From assembly GCF_900461105.1 (NCBI RefSeq), contig NZ_UFWZ01000001.1, positions 1,116,001 to 1,180,000 on the forward strand: DNA of 64,000 nt. Reading direction: 5' to 3'. The notes under the pieces are model-generated. The model did not search any database and was not told where the DNA came from. It saw only the letters and a list, made by a program, of their open reading frames with translations. Of this stretch, positions 44,222-54,002 are shown piece by piece. The stretch's first letter is position 1, and the number at the start of each line of letters is the position of its first letter. Made by a program: the position numbers and the translations under genes. This DNA is from Clostridium putrefaciens (GTDB taxonomy: Bacteria; Bacillota; Clostridia; Clostridiales; Clostridiaceae).

Positions 44222-45550
44222 ATGAAAAAAAGAAGTATATCAATTATATTAGCAGGAGTGATGTCCTTATCAATGATAGGTTGCTCAACAAAACCAGAGA
44301 CTAAAGAAGATAAAAAGGTATCTAGTATAGAGACAGAAATCAAAGAAAATGTTGAAATAGACTTTTGGCATTCCATGAAAGGTGAAAATGAGGAGGCTTT
44401 AACAAAAATAACTAAAGAATTTGAAGAAAAGAACCCTAAAATTAAAGTTAACCTTGTAAATCAAGGAGGATACAGAGAATTATTTGAAAAGTTAATGGGC
44501 GGTGCAAAAAGCAATACACTTCCTACTATGACTCAAATATATAATAATAGACTTACGTGGTATATAGATAAAGATCTAGTTGAAGATTTAAACACTTATA
44601 TATCAAATGATAAAGTAGGAATGAAAAAAGAAGAAGTAGAAGATATGCCTAAAATATTTTATGAAGATGGAACATTTGGTGATAAACAGTACACATTACC
44701 TTTTAATAAAAGCCAAATGGTGCTTTATTATAATGAGGACATGTTAAAAGAAAAAAATGTTTCTGTACCTAAAACTTGGGATGAATTTAAAGATGCAGCA
44801 AAAAAACTTACTGTAGACTCCAATAATGATGGGAATCCAGAAGTTTATGGAGTAGCATTTGAAAATAATATTTCAACAGATATAGGAATTTGGGTAAGAC
44901 AATGTGGCGGAGAAATAATTAGCGAAAAAGATGATAAAATTAACTTTAACACTAAAGAAACAAAAGAAGCTGTAGAATTTATAGGAGGAATGATGAAAGA
45001 TAAAGTTGCTACACTAGCAGGTGAAGACAAAAACTCTAATAATACTTTTATTAAAGGAAGGGCAGCAATGTGTGTAGCTTCAACTTCGGCGATTCCTTAT
45101 ATTCAAAAAGGGTTTAAAGGAAAATGGTTTTCAGCACCACTACCAGTAAATAAACAAGATGCCCAACTTTACTACGGGACAAATGTGGCAATGTTTAATA
45201 CAGGAACTAAAGAACAAAAACTTGCTGGATGGATTTACCTAAAGCATTTAATTAATACTGAAAACACTGCATATTTTTCCATGAAAACTGGGTATATGCC
45301 AGTTAGAACATCAGCTATAAAAAGTGAAGAATATCAAAAGTTCTTAAAAGAGAATCCAGTAAAAGCAGTTCCAATGCAAACTTTAGATAAAGGGTGGACA
45401 GGAAGTAGATCTATTGGTTCAATACCAGCTTTAGATGTATTAGGAGAAGAACTAGAGCAAGTATTTAATGAAAAGAAAACTATAGATGAAGCGCTTAAAG
45501 ATGCTCAAGAAAAAGGCGGAAAAGCTATGAAGGAAGCTAGAAGTAACTAA
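44222..45550 (+). CDS. UgpB-like extracellular solute-binding lipoprotein
   Basis: 442 residues from the ATG at 44222, which follows AAGAGGGGG; an open frame from 44162 lacks a site. The signal peptide ends in a lipobox SMIGC (Cys near 20). The mature part matches UgpB in several places I know: FWHSMKGE, LPFNKSQMVLYYNEDML, FIKGRAAMCVAST, KTGYMPVRTSA, and the closing PALDVLGEELEQVF. UgpB binds glycerol-3-phosphate or glycerophosphodiesters, so that is the most likely ligand class, but the binding-site residues were not checked one by one. It serves the three transporter genes upstream. Confidence 0.88.
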   Translation: MKKRSISIILAGVMSLSMIGCSTKPETKEDKKVSSIETEIKENVEIDFWHSMKGENEEALTKITKEFEEKNPKIKVNLVNQGGYRELFEKLMGGAKSNTLPTMTQIYNNRLTWYIDKDLVEDLNTYISNDKVGMKKEEVEDMPKIFYEDGTFGDKQYTLPFNKSQMVLYYNEDMLKEKNVSVPKTWDEFKDAAKKLTVDSNNDGNPEVYGVAFENNISTDIGIWVRQCGGEIISEKDDKINFNTKETKEAVEFIGGMMKDKVATLAGEDKNSNNTFIKGRAAMCVASTSAIPYIQKGFKGKWFSAPLPVNKQDAQLYYGTNVAMFNTGTKEQKLAGWIYLKHLINTENTAYFSMKTGYMPVRTSAIKSEEYQKFLKENPVKAVPMQTLDKGWTGSRSIGSIPALDVLGEELEQVFNEKKTIDEALKDAQEKGGKAMKEARSN

Positions 45551-45611
45551 GTAATAATAGTGGATAAATTTTACTTAATAATATTATCTTATAAGCGGAG
45601 GGAGTAATGTT

Positions 45612-46157
45612 ATGGAAAGAAGTAGAAAGATATGCATAGTTCCTCATTGTTTTTTAAACGCAAATTCAAAGGTAGAGGGACCTTGTAGATATAAAGCTGT
45701 ATTAAAGCCTTTAGTTTATGCCTTGATTGAAAGAGACTATGGGATTATACAACTTCCTTGTCCTGAACTTACATTTTACGGAATAAGAAGGTGGGGACAT
45801 GTGAGAAATCAATTTGATAATCCGTATTTTAGAAAACATTGTAGGGAAATATTAGAACCAATAATTTTGCAAATAAAAGAATATGAGGCAAATAATTATG
45901 AGGTAAAACATATAATAGGAGTAAATGGAAGCCCAAGCTGTGGAATAGATGTAAGCTGTGGATCTAATAGTTGGAAAGGCGAAATATCAAAGATAGAAAA
46001 TCTAGAGTATTTAAAAAAAGATATAACCTACGATAATAAACCAGGAATATACATGGAAGAGTTTATCCAGCTATTAAAAGAAGAGGGTATTGAAATTAAC
46101 TTTGTTGGAATTAATGAAAAAGATATAGATAAATACGATTTTAATAAAATATTATAA
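45612..46157 (+). CDS. TudS-related putative desulfidase (CD3072-like, DUF523 superfamily)
   Basis: 181 residues with the three cysteine-bearing motifs of TudS-type [4Fe-4S] desulfidases: PHCFLNANSKVEG...CRYK near the start, LPCPELTFYG, and GVNGSPSCGID. In TudS three Cys hold the cluster and the free iron takes sulfur from thiouracil. This subgroup matches what is called the CD3072 family, so desulfidase activity is only inferred. It lies 61 bases after the binding-protein gene with its own GCGGAGGGAG site and shares the operon terminator, suggesting it works on something the transporter imports. Confidence 0.78.
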   Translation: MERSRKICIVPHCFLNANSKVEGPCRYKAVLKPLVYALIERDYGIIQLPCPELTFYGIRRWGHVRNQFDNPYFRKHCREILEPIILQIKEYEANNYEVKHIIGVNGSPSCGIDVSCGSNSWKGEISKIENLEYLKKDITYDNKPGIYMEEFIQLLKEEGIEINFVGINEKDIDKYDFNKIL

Positions 46158-46165
46158 AGGTTAGG

Positions 46166-46195
46166 GATGCACTAATGTGGTGCATCTTTTTTTTT
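46166..46195 (+). terminator. Terminator after the desulfidase gene
   Basis: GATGCAC pairs with GTGCATC around TAATGTG, followed by nine T. Confidence 0.95.
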
Positions 46196-46286
46196 ATGAT
46201 GTATTTTTGTTAACTAAAATTAACTTTTAAAAGTTTGTATATGGTAAGATATTTTTATAACTAGTAAAAGGGAGGAATAATATATA

Positions 46287-48716
46287 ATGAAGTATAGAGG
46301 AAATAAAAAGGTAATATTGTTTATATGTGCTTTTATATTTTTACTAATGTGTGCAGGTAATGGGAAAGATGTTAGTGCAGAACCTATAGATGAAGATGTA
46401 GAAATTACAGTAGAATATGGATTTGATGGAAGGTATAAAATAGGTAATAACATTCCTATTTTTATTGAAGTGAAAAATAGAAATAAGGACATTGAAGGAG
46501 AACTACAAATAAAGTTCCCTACTACTCGAAATCAGTATAATATATATAGTCAAGAAATTAATCTTCCAAAAGAATCTAAGAAAAACTTTATTATAGCCAT
46601 ACCTTTTATGGATATTTCTAATGAAATTGAAGTTCTAATAGAACAAAACAATAAGCCGTTAGCGGGTACAAAAGTTAGAATTGAGAATGGAAGACTATTA
46701 CAAAATCAAAAGCTTGTAGGTGTACTTTCAGAGGATTTTAGTAGTCTTAGCTATTTTAATAATATTAAAATACAAGGTAATGATTTAAACAAGGGTTTAA
46801 GCAACTCAAATATTATAGAATTAGATACAGTTGCTGTTAAATTAACTAAAGATAATATTGGAGAAAATTATAAATCTTTAGATGCTTTAGACATATTAGT
46901 AATAGATAATTTTGATACATCAGTACTTTCTAGAAATCAATATGGAGCTATTAAAGAGTGGGTAGAGTCTGGAAAAGTACTTGTTATAGGTACAGGATCA
47001 AATTATTCAAAAACTCTATCTTTGTTTAAAGATGGCTTTATAAATGCAGAGATAGTGGGTACAGAAACTAAAACATTAAACTCTTTAAATAAATATATAG
47101 ATGATGATTCAACAGGAACTTTAAATGGAGAAGTTTTAAATATAAATATTAAAGATAGTGAAGTTCTTTTGAAAGAAGGCAATACACCTATAGTATCTAA
47201 GTTAAGTAAAAAAGATGGAGTTATAATACTTTCTGGCATTGATTTAGGTATTGAACCTTTTATAGGTTGGCGTTCAAGGGACGTATTTATATCTAAATTA
47301 ATATCTTCAAATATGCCAAATGTATTAAAGGAAGTAGGAAACGAAGGAAGACAAAATAATTATAATCTAAACAATATATTAAATACTGTACCTAAAGAAA
47401 AGCTGCCTAATATAAGAAATATATCTATACTTTTTGTAGTTTATATAATGATTATAGGGCCACTAGGTTATTTTGTATTAAAAAAGTTTAATAAGAGAGA
47501 TTATATATGGGTTACAGTTCCACTAATGGCCTTAGCTTTTAGCTTGTTTATATATGTAATAGGATCCACTACAAGAATAAATAAACCCTTCTCTAATTTA
47601 TTTTCTATTACTATAATGGAAGATAAAGATGATATAGATACAAAGGTATATAGTTCAATTATAAGTCCTAGCAAAAATAATTTATATGTAGAGGAACCCG
47701 AAGGTGTAGATTTAGAATTCATAAATGATCCTAATGAATATAATAGAAATACTGGATTAAAGGAAGAAAACAAAAAACTAAACTTGAAGGTAATTTATGA
47801 TGGGAATAAAACCTATTTTGAATTTCAAGATATGAAGCCTTTTAAACTTAATTCTTTTAATTTTAATAAAAAAGATGTAGCTTTGAATGAATTAAAGTCA
47901 AACTTAAAGTTTAAAGAGGGTAAACTTCAGGGGGAAATAGTAAACACTTTAGATACGGATTTAGAGAGTTTATATATAATAAGCCCTTTTAGTATTTATG
48001 AATTAGGTGATTTAAAAAAAGGTGATACTCTAGATGTAAAAAATGTAATAAAAGAATATAAAAATATAAACGATTTAACAAGATCTTTTCACATGAATCC
48101 TAATGCTACAAATAATGATAGAAACAAGATATCACAACTAGAAATACTTTTTGAAAGGATGAATATATATGGGCAAAATGAAAATGATCAAAATACATAT
48201 ATAATTGGATCTTCAAAAGATATGATAAAAGATAAAATAAAAGTTAATGGTAATGAGGTTGTGACATATCAAAACAATATTATAGCTTTTAAGTCAAATA
48301 TAAGCTTTATAGAAGATGGAATTGTAGAATACCCTTATGGACTTTTAAAACCTTCTTTAGATAATAAGTTAGGTCAGGGTGACTATGATGAAGGGCGAGG
48401 TGCAATTTATGGAAATATGAGTCTTAATCTAACTTATAAAATCAAGGAAGATATAAATATTGATATTATAAGATTTAAAAATACAGAGTCTTTGGATTAT
48501 AGCAGTAGTTTCAATGGTAACTTTTATATATTAAATATAGATGAAGATAAATATGAGAAGATGGATATTAGTGGAGCTGATATTAATATAGATAATTCAT
48601 CTAGGTATGTAAAAAACGGACAAATTAAAGTAAGATTAGAAAACAGTGAAAATAAAAATAATGATGGTAGACCTTCCTCTGTGCCATTAATGAGTATAAA
48701 AGGAGGGATGAAATAA
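46287..48716 (+). CDS. Large membrane protein of the MoxR/VWA cluster
   Basis: 809 residues: signal peptide (about 1-30), a beta-rich domain resembling surface domains (ITVEYGFDGRYKIGNNIPIFIEVKN), a flavodoxin/GATase-like region about 190-345 (LDILVIDNFD, AIKEWVESGKVLVIGTGSN), two membrane segments about 375-425, then a second long beta-rich part. I do not recognise a named family, though proteins of this layout stand before ABC and MoxR genes in other Firmicutes. Its stop overlaps the ABC ATPase start by one base. First gene of the eight-gene cluster; GGGAGGAAT precedes the ATG. Confidence 0.75.
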   Translation: MKYRGNKKVILFICAFIFLLMCAGNGKDVSAEPIDEDVEITVEYGFDGRYKIGNNIPIFIEVKNRNKDIEGELQIKFPTTRNQYNIYSQEINLPKESKKNFIIAIPFMDISNEIEVLIEQNNKPLAGTKVRIENGRLLQNQKLVGVLSEDFSSLSYFNNIKIQGNDLNKGLSNSNIIELDTVAVKLTKDNIGENYKSLDALDILVIDNFDTSVLSRNQYGAIKEWVESGKVLVIGTGSNYSKTLSLFKDGFINAEIVGTETKTLNSLNKYIDDDSTGTLNGEVLNINIKDSEVLLKEGNTPIVSKLSKKDGVIILSGIDLGIEPFIGWRSRDVFISKLISSNMPNVLKEVGNEGRQNNYNLNNILNTVPKEKLPNIRNISILFVVYIMIIGPLGYFVLKKFNKRDYIWVTVPLMALAFSLFIYVIGSTTRINKPFSNLFSITIMEDKDDIDTKVYSSIISPSKNNLYVEEPEGVDLEFINDPNEYNRNTGLKEENKKLNLKVIYDGNKTYFEFQDMKPFKLNSFNFNKKDVALNELKSNLKFKEGKLQGEIVNTLDTDLESLYIISPFSIYELGDLKKGDTLDVKNVIKEYKNINDLTRSFHMNPNATNNDRNKISQLEILFERMNIYGQNENDQNTYIIGSSKDMIKDKIKVNGNEVVTYQNNIIAFKSNISFIEDGIVEYPYGLLKPSLDNKLGQGDYDEGRGAIYGNMSLNLTYKIKEDINIDIIRFKNTESLDYSSSFNGNFYILNIDEDKYEKMDISGADINIDNSSRYVKNGQIKVRLENSENKNNDGRPSSVPLMSIKGGMK

Positions 48717-49642
48717 TGTTAGAGATTAAAGAACTTAAAAAGTCCTATGGTAAATTTATAGCCCTAGACGGGGTAAGCTTAAGTATTAAAAAAGGTGAAA
48801 TATTCGGGTTTGTAGGTCCTAATGGTGCAGGTAAAACTACCACTATGAAAATTGTAGCAGGACTTTTAGAAGCAGACTTTGGTGAGGTTTATGTAGATGG
48901 TATAGATGGTATACGTGAAAACAAAAGGCTTAAAGAAAAGATAGGATATATGCCGGATTTTTTTGGAGTTTACGAGAACTTGAAAACTATAGAATACTTA
49001 GAGTTTTATGCTTCTATTTATGGCGTAATAGGTAAAGAGGCAAAAAGGTTATCTATGGATTTATTAGAGATAGTTAATTTAAAGGATAAGGCAGATTTTT
49101 ATGTGGATGGTTTATCAAGAGGTATGAAACAAAGACTTTGTCTTGCGAGAAGTCTTGTGCATAATCCAGAACTTTTAATATTAGATGAGCCCGCATCTGG
49201 AATGGATCCTAGAGCAAGATATGAAATGAAGTCAATTTTAAAAAACCTAAGAGATATGGGTAAGACCATACTAATAAGTTCACATATATTACCAGAGCTT
49301 GCAGAGCTTTGTACTAATATAGGTATAATAGAGGACGGTAAAATGGTGGTTACATCTACTGTAGATGAGATAATGATGAAAATGAATTATGCTCATCCAA
49401 TAAAGATAAGGCTACTAGATAAAGTAGAAGATGGAGTAAAACTTTTAAAAGAACTACCCTACCTAAGTAATTTAATTGTGGATAATAAGAATATTACAGT
49501 TGGATTTGGTGGTAAAGAGCAAGAAATGGTAGAGGTTCTTAAAATTTTGATAAACAATGATATTCCGGTGGTATCATTTGCTAAAGAAAGTGGTAATCTT
49601 GAAGATATATTTATGAAGATTACAGAAAAACAACATAAATAG
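48716..49642 (+). CDS. ABC transporter ATPase
   Basis: 308 residues: Walker A GPNGAGKTT near 36-44, Q-loop PDFFGVYENL, signature LSRGMKQR (the usual GG is RG), Walker B LLILDEPASGMD, switch SSHILPEL, and a C-terminal extension of about 80 residues. This is the ATPase type that works with ABC-2 permeases (exporters, GldA/YhaQ-like). The permease follows 11 bases later. It probably powers export or an envelope process linked to the MoxR genes. Confidence 0.9.
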   Translation: MLEIKELKKSYGKFIALDGVSLSIKKGEIFGFVGPNGAGKTTTMKIVAGLLEADFGEVYVDGIDGIRENKRLKEKIGYMPDFFGVYENLKTIEYLEFYASIYGVIGKEAKRLSMDLLEIVNLKDKADFYVDGLSRGMKQRLCLARSLVHNPELLILDEPASGMDPRARYEMKSILKNLRDMGKTILISSHILPELAELCTNIGIIEDGKMVVTSTVDEIMMKMNYAHPIKIRLLDKVEDGVKLLKELPYLSNLIVDNKNITVGFGGKEQEMVEVLKILINNDIPVVSFAKESGNLEDIFMKITEKQHK

Positions 49643-49653
49643 GAGGTGCTATT

Positions 49654-50535
49654 ATGAAAATAAATATAAACCCAGTTCTTAGAAAAGAAGCAAAAACTAC
49701 TGCGAGGACATGGAGAATAGGAGTGCTAATTGCTATTTATGTAGGTGTGTTAGCCTCCGTTGCAGTAATTACCTTTGGAACATTTTTAAAAAACATGGCT
49801 TATGGTGGATCAAGATATGAGGAATTACCAACTATTTATATGGCTATTGAAAGTTTACAATTAGTTTTAATATTATTTATTGTGCCTTCTTTATCCGCAT
49901 CAGCAATTTCAGGTGAAAGAGAAAGGCAGACTTTAGACATATTGCTCTCAACAAAGATGTCTCCATTATCTATAGTAACAGGAAAGCTTATGGCATCGTT
50001 AAGTAAGGTTGTATTACTTATCATCTCTACTATACCCGTATTTTCGCTGGTGTTTTTATTTGGTGGAGTGAGTGTTATGCATATATTTCAGATTACAATA
50101 TTTTATTTAGTAACAGCTTTGTATGTAGGAAGTATTGCAATTTTGATATCAACCTTTTTTAAAAGTTCTAGGGTATCAAATGTTGTGGTTTACGCTGTGG
50201 GACTTTTCTTAACATTAGGTACACTATTTATAACATTTATATATTTTCAATATATAAATTTAAAGTATGTATCTACAGGACAATCAACAGTACAAAACTT
50301 TTCCGCACCATTTTATTTATATCTTAATCCTTTATGGGGATATATTTCACTTGTGTCTAATCAACTAGGTAGTGGGGCGGCAATCCCTAGAGCAAGGACA
50401 GTTAGTCAATATGCAAATACTTGGGTAATAAACTGTATAGTTCAAGTTACAATATCTGTAATATTGATTTTTTTATCAGCATGGAAGTTAAATCCTATAA
50501 AAAGATATAATAAGAAAAGAATTAGTAAGATATGA
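49654..50535 (+). CDS. ABC-2 type permease
   Basis: 293 residues with about six membrane segments and the family start NPVLRKEAKTTARTWR, followed by a segment with SGERERQTLDILLSTKMSPLSIVTGKL, the cytoplasmic coupling loop of ABC-2 permeases. It pairs with the upstream ATPase. Its stop overlaps the next start by four bases (ATGA). No binding protein is present, which fits an exporter or a mechanical role rather than an importer. Confidence 0.88.
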   Translation: MKININPVLRKEAKTTARTWRIGVLIAIYVGVLASVAVITFGTFLKNMAYGGSRYEELPTIYMAIESLQLVLILFIVPSLSASAISGERERQTLDILLSTKMSPLSIVTGKLMASLSKVVLLIISTIPVFSLVFLFGGVSVMHIFQITIFYLVTALYVGSIAILISTFFKSSRVSNVVVYAVGLFLTLGTLFITFIYFQYINLKYVSTGQSTVQNFSAPFYLYLNPLWGYISLVSNQLGSGAAIPRARTVSQYANTWVINCIVQVTISVILIFLSAWKLNPIKRYNKKRISKI

Positions 50536-52109
50536 ACATCTTAGATTTAAAGATAATAAACTTTTTTAAGAAGGCTTCAAGAAGGCTTAAGTTAAACTTA
50601 TTTTTAAATGACTTTGTTATAGGACTTATAATAACATTAATAGTTTCTAGTATACCATCCATAATGTCTTTAATTGTTCCTATATATAAAATTAAAATTA
50701 TTTATATATCTGTTTTGTTAATAGGTATATGTATAAGCTTTATATATTCTATGGTAAGGCTCCCAAATAAGGAAAAGCAGGCACTTATAATAGATAGTAA
50801 AGGCTTAGATGAAAGACTATCTACTGCCTTAGAAAGTATAGGAAAAGAAAAAGGAGTTTATAGTCTTCAAAAAGAAGATACTGCAAGATTTATAGAGTCT
50901 TTTAATATAAAGGAGAAGATCCCTATAATAATAGAAAAGAAAAAGGTCATAATGGTAATATCTTTAGTAGTAATATCTTTTCTTGGAATGTTTATAAAAA
51001 CTGAGGCTAAAACATTAGCAAAGGAAATAGAAACAACCAAAAAGTTTGAGAAAGAAACTTTAAATAAAATAGAAGAACAGAAAAAGATTATACAAAAGAT
51101 AGATAAACTTAACGAAGATGAAAAGAAAAAGATAATAGAAGTTTTAGAAAAGACAGAAAAAGAAATAACAACAACAAAAACAGAAAAAGATATAGAAAAA
51201 GCTTTAGAAAGATTAGATAAAAGGCTTGAAAAAGAAGCTAAAGATCCTAATATTAGTAAGGAAAAACAGGATATGCTTAAGAGTATCCAAAAGGATATAA
51301 ATCCAAAAGGCGAAGAACAGAGAAAAGATAAGGCTAATAAAGATTTAAATAAATTAGTAGATAAGTTTTCAGAAAATGAGTTTATGGAGGAACTTTCAAA
51401 ACAGTTAGCTGCTAAGAATAAAGAGGGTATAGATAAGGCTTTAAAAGATATTGAAAACAATGTATCATCCTTAGAAGATTTAGAAAAAAGTCAAATATCT
51501 AGGTCTCTTAAAGAGGCTTCCTTGAAGATTGATAATGAGGATTTAAAGGAAGCTTTAAGAGATATATCAAAGGATGTTAAAGAGGGAAATATAAGTGATG
51601 AAAGCAAAAAGAAAACTAGTGAAGCTTTAAAGTCTTTGGTGGATGAAACAGAAGGAACAGCTTCAAAGATTCATAATAAGGGTGAAAAGAAGGAACAAAG
51701 TGGTGAAGGCAAGGAAAAAGGTCAGGGTAAAAATAGTGATGAAGGGCAAGAAGAAGGTAAGAGTAATGGGGAAGGTCAAGGTAGTGAAAAGGGAAAAGGT
51801 GAAGGAGTTAATAAGGGAAGCAAGAATGGTATAAATAAAACGGATATTAGTACTCCTTTAAATAAAGAAGAGGTATTTATTCCAAATCGAAGTGAAGGAA
51901 ATGATGAAAATCTTACAGGAAAAGAAAATAACAATTCTTCATCACAAACATTAGATTTAGATAAAGGTATAGGAAAAAGAGGAGAATCTATAAATTATGA
52001 TAAAGTAATAGGAGATTATACTAAAGAGGCCTATGATAGCGTCAATAATCTAACAATACCGGAAGCGTTAAAAGATATAATAAAAAGCTATTTTGAAGGT
52101 CTACAATAA
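50532..52109 (+). CDS. Membrane protein with coiled coil and Gly/Lys/Glu-rich linker
   Basis: 525 residues. Two or three membrane segments lie at about 28-75 and 138-157. Then comes a long charged coiled coil (about 165-370) with repeated EKE/DKL heptads and a low-complexity stretch (about 380-435) rich in G, K, E and S. The C-terminus (EAYDSVNNLTIPEALKDIIKSYFEGLQ in parts) resembles the end of proteins encoded beside MoxR/DUF58 genes. I cannot name a family. It could be the arm linking the ABC part to the MoxR part of the cluster. Confidence 0.7.
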   Translation: MNILDLKIINFFKKASRRLKLNLFLNDFVIGLIITLIVSSIPSIMSLIVPIYKIKIIYISVLLIGICISFIYSMVRLPNKEKQALIIDSKGLDERLSTALESIGKEKGVYSLQKEDTARFIESFNIKEKIPIIIEKKKVIMVISLVVISFLGMFIKTEAKTLAKEIETTKKFEKETLNKIEEQKKIIQKIDKLNEDEKKKIIEVLEKTEKEITTTKTEKDIEKALERLDKRLEKEAKDPNISKEKQDMLKSIQKDINPKGEEQRKDKANKDLNKLVDKFSENEFMEELSKQLAAKNKEGIDKALKDIENNVSSLEDLEKSQISRSLKEASLKIDNEDLKEALRDISKDVKEGNISDESKKKTSEALKSLVDETEGTASKIHNKGEKKEQSGEGKEKGQGKNSDEGQEEGKSNGEGQGSEKGKGEGVNKGSKNGINKTDISTPLNKEEVFIPNRSEGNDENLTGKENNNSSSQTLDLDKGIGKRGESINYDKVIGDYTKEAYDSVNNLTIPEALKDIIKSYFEGLQ

Positions 52110-52123
52110 TATGGGGTGAAATA

Positions 52124-53107
52124 ATGGAATTGAATAAAGAGGATATAGATAAGGTAATAGATAAGATAAAGGCTTGTGAGGATGAAATATCCAAAGGTAT
52201 AATTGGACAAAAGGATATAATAAGGCAAGTTATAATAGGTATTTTAAGTGAGGGAAATATATTGCTTGAGGGGGTTCCAGGGCTTGGTAAAACTGAACTT
52301 GTAAAGGTGCTATCTAAGGTATTAGATCTTTCATTTTCAAGAATACAATTTACTCCAGATTTAATGCCTTCTGATGTGGTAGGGACTAACATGATAGTTA
52401 AAGAAAATGATACAAATGAATTTAGATTTGAAAAGGGGCCAATATTTGCGAACTTAGTTTTGGCAGATGAAATAAATAGGGCAACACCTAAAACTCAGTC
52501 AGCATTATTAGAAGCTATGCAAGAAAAGACTGTGACTGTAGGTAAAAGTACTTATAAGTTATCAGAACCATTTATGGTTTTAGCTACTCAAAATCCCATT
52601 GAAATGGAAGGCACCTATCCTCTCCCAGAAGCGCAACTAGATAGGTTTTTGTTTAAGGTATTTGTGGAGTTTCCTTCTTTAGAAGAATTAAAGAAGATAA
52701 TGGATATAACTATTACAAACAAAAGGGTGGAGATTAACTCAATATTAAGTGCAGAAGATATCCTTAGTATAAGAGAGATTACAAAGGAAATACCTATATC
52801 TGATGCAGTTTCTGAATATGCCTTAAAACTGATTTTAGCAACTCACCCAGAATTAAAGGAGTCTCCAGAGGTTACTAAAAAGTATATTAGTATAGGATCA
52901 AGCCCTAGAGGAGCTCAAGCTATATTTAAAGCTGCCAAAGTTAGGGCTATGATGGAAGGAAGATTTAATGTATCCTTTGAAGATATAAAGATAGTTGCAT
53001 ATCCATCCTTAAGACATAGGATATTTCTTAACTTTGAAGGACTTTCTGAAGGTATTAATCCAGATGATATTATAAAAAAGATACTAGAAGAAATAAAGGT
53101 AGTATAG
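52124..53107 (+). CDS. MoxR-family AAA+ ATPase
   Basis: 327 residues: Walker A EGVPGLGKTE near 46-55, IQFTPDLMPSDVVGT, Walker B LADEINRATPKTQSALLEAMQE, sensor 1 ATQNPIEMEGTYPLPEAQLDRF, sensor 2 SPRGAQA. MoxR ATPases act with VWA proteins as chaperones for metal insertion or complex assembly (established for a few systems). All catalytic parts are intact. Its DUF58 and VWA partners follow at once, four bases apart. GGGGTGAAATA precedes the ATG. Confidence 0.95.
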   Translation: MELNKEDIDKVIDKIKACEDEISKGIIGQKDIIRQVIIGILSEGNILLEGVPGLGKTELVKVLSKVLDLSFSRIQFTPDLMPSDVVGTNMIVKENDTNEFRFEKGPIFANLVLADEINRATPKTQSALLEAMQEKTVTVGKSTYKLSEPFMVLATQNPIEMEGTYPLPEAQLDRFLFKVFVEFPSLEELKKIMDITITNKRVEINSILSAEDILSIREITKEIPISDAVSEYALKLILATHPELKESPEVTKKYISIGSSPRGAQAIFKAAKVRAMMEGRFNVSFEDIKIVAYPSLRHRIFLNFEGLSEGINPDDIIKKILEEIKVV

Positions 53108-53110
53108 AAT

Positions 53111-53992
53111 ATGGACTATGATTTATTTGATAAGGACTTCTTTAAAAGATTACAAAATATAAATATAAACCTAAATATAAGATTAAACCTTGGTAATAAG
53201 GGAGGAAGAAAATCAAATTCAAAAGGTACATCCCTAGAGTTCTCTGATTTTAGAGAGTACACACCAGGAGATGACATAAGACGTGTAGATTGGAATGCCT
53301 ATGCTAGATCTGAAAAGTTATTTATAAAGTTATTTATGGAAGAGAGAGAAGCCGAATTTAACTTTTTTATAGATAGTAGTAAGTCCATGGATTTTGGTGA
53401 GCATAAAAAGTCTCATGAAGCCATTAAGATAACAGGAGCGCTTTCATATATAATACTAAATAATCTTGATAGAGTTTGTGTAAATTTAATAAGTAGTCAA
53501 GGATTAAGAAATATAAAATCTGGAGCAGGTAAACCTTTATTACAAGACTTATTAAAGGAACTTTCAAAGATAGAATTTATAGGCACTAATAGTATACATT
53601 CATCTATAAAGAATTTTAGACCAAAAAGAAAAGGTGTATCTATTTTAATGTCTGATTTTTTTCAAAGAGAATCCCTAGAAGAATCTGTAAAGTATTTAGT
53701 GAATAAAAAACAAAAGGTAATTTTAATCCATGTATTATCAAAAGAAGAGCTTCACCCTACGTTAAATGGAAATTTAAACTTATTAGATTCTGAAAGTAAT
53801 GAAAGTGTTAGAGTAAACTTAAATTCTTCAATATTAAATATATATGAAAGAGAGCTATTAACATTTAAAGAAGGTATTAATAGCATGGCATCTAAGTATG
53901 GTGCTACTTATGTACCTATAAGTTCTGAAGATTCTATTGAAAAGATAGTATTTAAAGATTTAACAGTTCAAGGACTAATAAATAAAAGATAG
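53111..53992 (+). CDS. DUF58 domain protein
   Basis: 293 residues. The DUF58 signature is clear: GTSLEFSDFREYTPGDDIRRVDWNAYARSEKLFIKLF (in parts), then FFIDSSKSMDFGEHKK, a VWA-like DxSxS metal site. Unlike many DUF58 proteins it has no N-terminal membrane segments, so it is likely cytoplasmic. DUF58 proteins are standing partners of MoxR ATPases. Three bases separate it from moxR. Confidence 0.9.
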   Translation: MDYDLFDKDFFKRLQNININLNIRLNLGNKGGRKSNSKGTSLEFSDFREYTPGDDIRRVDWNAYARSEKLFIKLFMEEREAEFNFFIDSSKSMDFGEHKKSHEAIKITGALSYIILNNLDRVCVNLISSQGLRNIKSGAGKPLLQDLLKELSKIEFIGTNSIHSSIKNFRPKRKGVSILMSDFFQRESLEESVKYLVNKKQKVILIHVLSKEELHPTLNGNLNLLDSESNESVRVNLNSSILNIYERELLTFKEGINSMASKYGATYVPISSEDSIEKIVFKDLTVQGLINKR

Positions 53993-54002
53993 GGGTGAGA
54001 GT

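Noticed and set aside
50867-51460. 197-residue Ser/Phe-rich - strand frame
   Set aside because: Antisense to the Lys/Glu coiled coil of the 525-residue protein, where AAA/GAA codons avoid antisense stops.
51643-51834. 63-residue Lys/Val-rich + frame
   Set aside because: A shifted frame of the low-complexity linker of the 525-residue protein; no start signals of its own.
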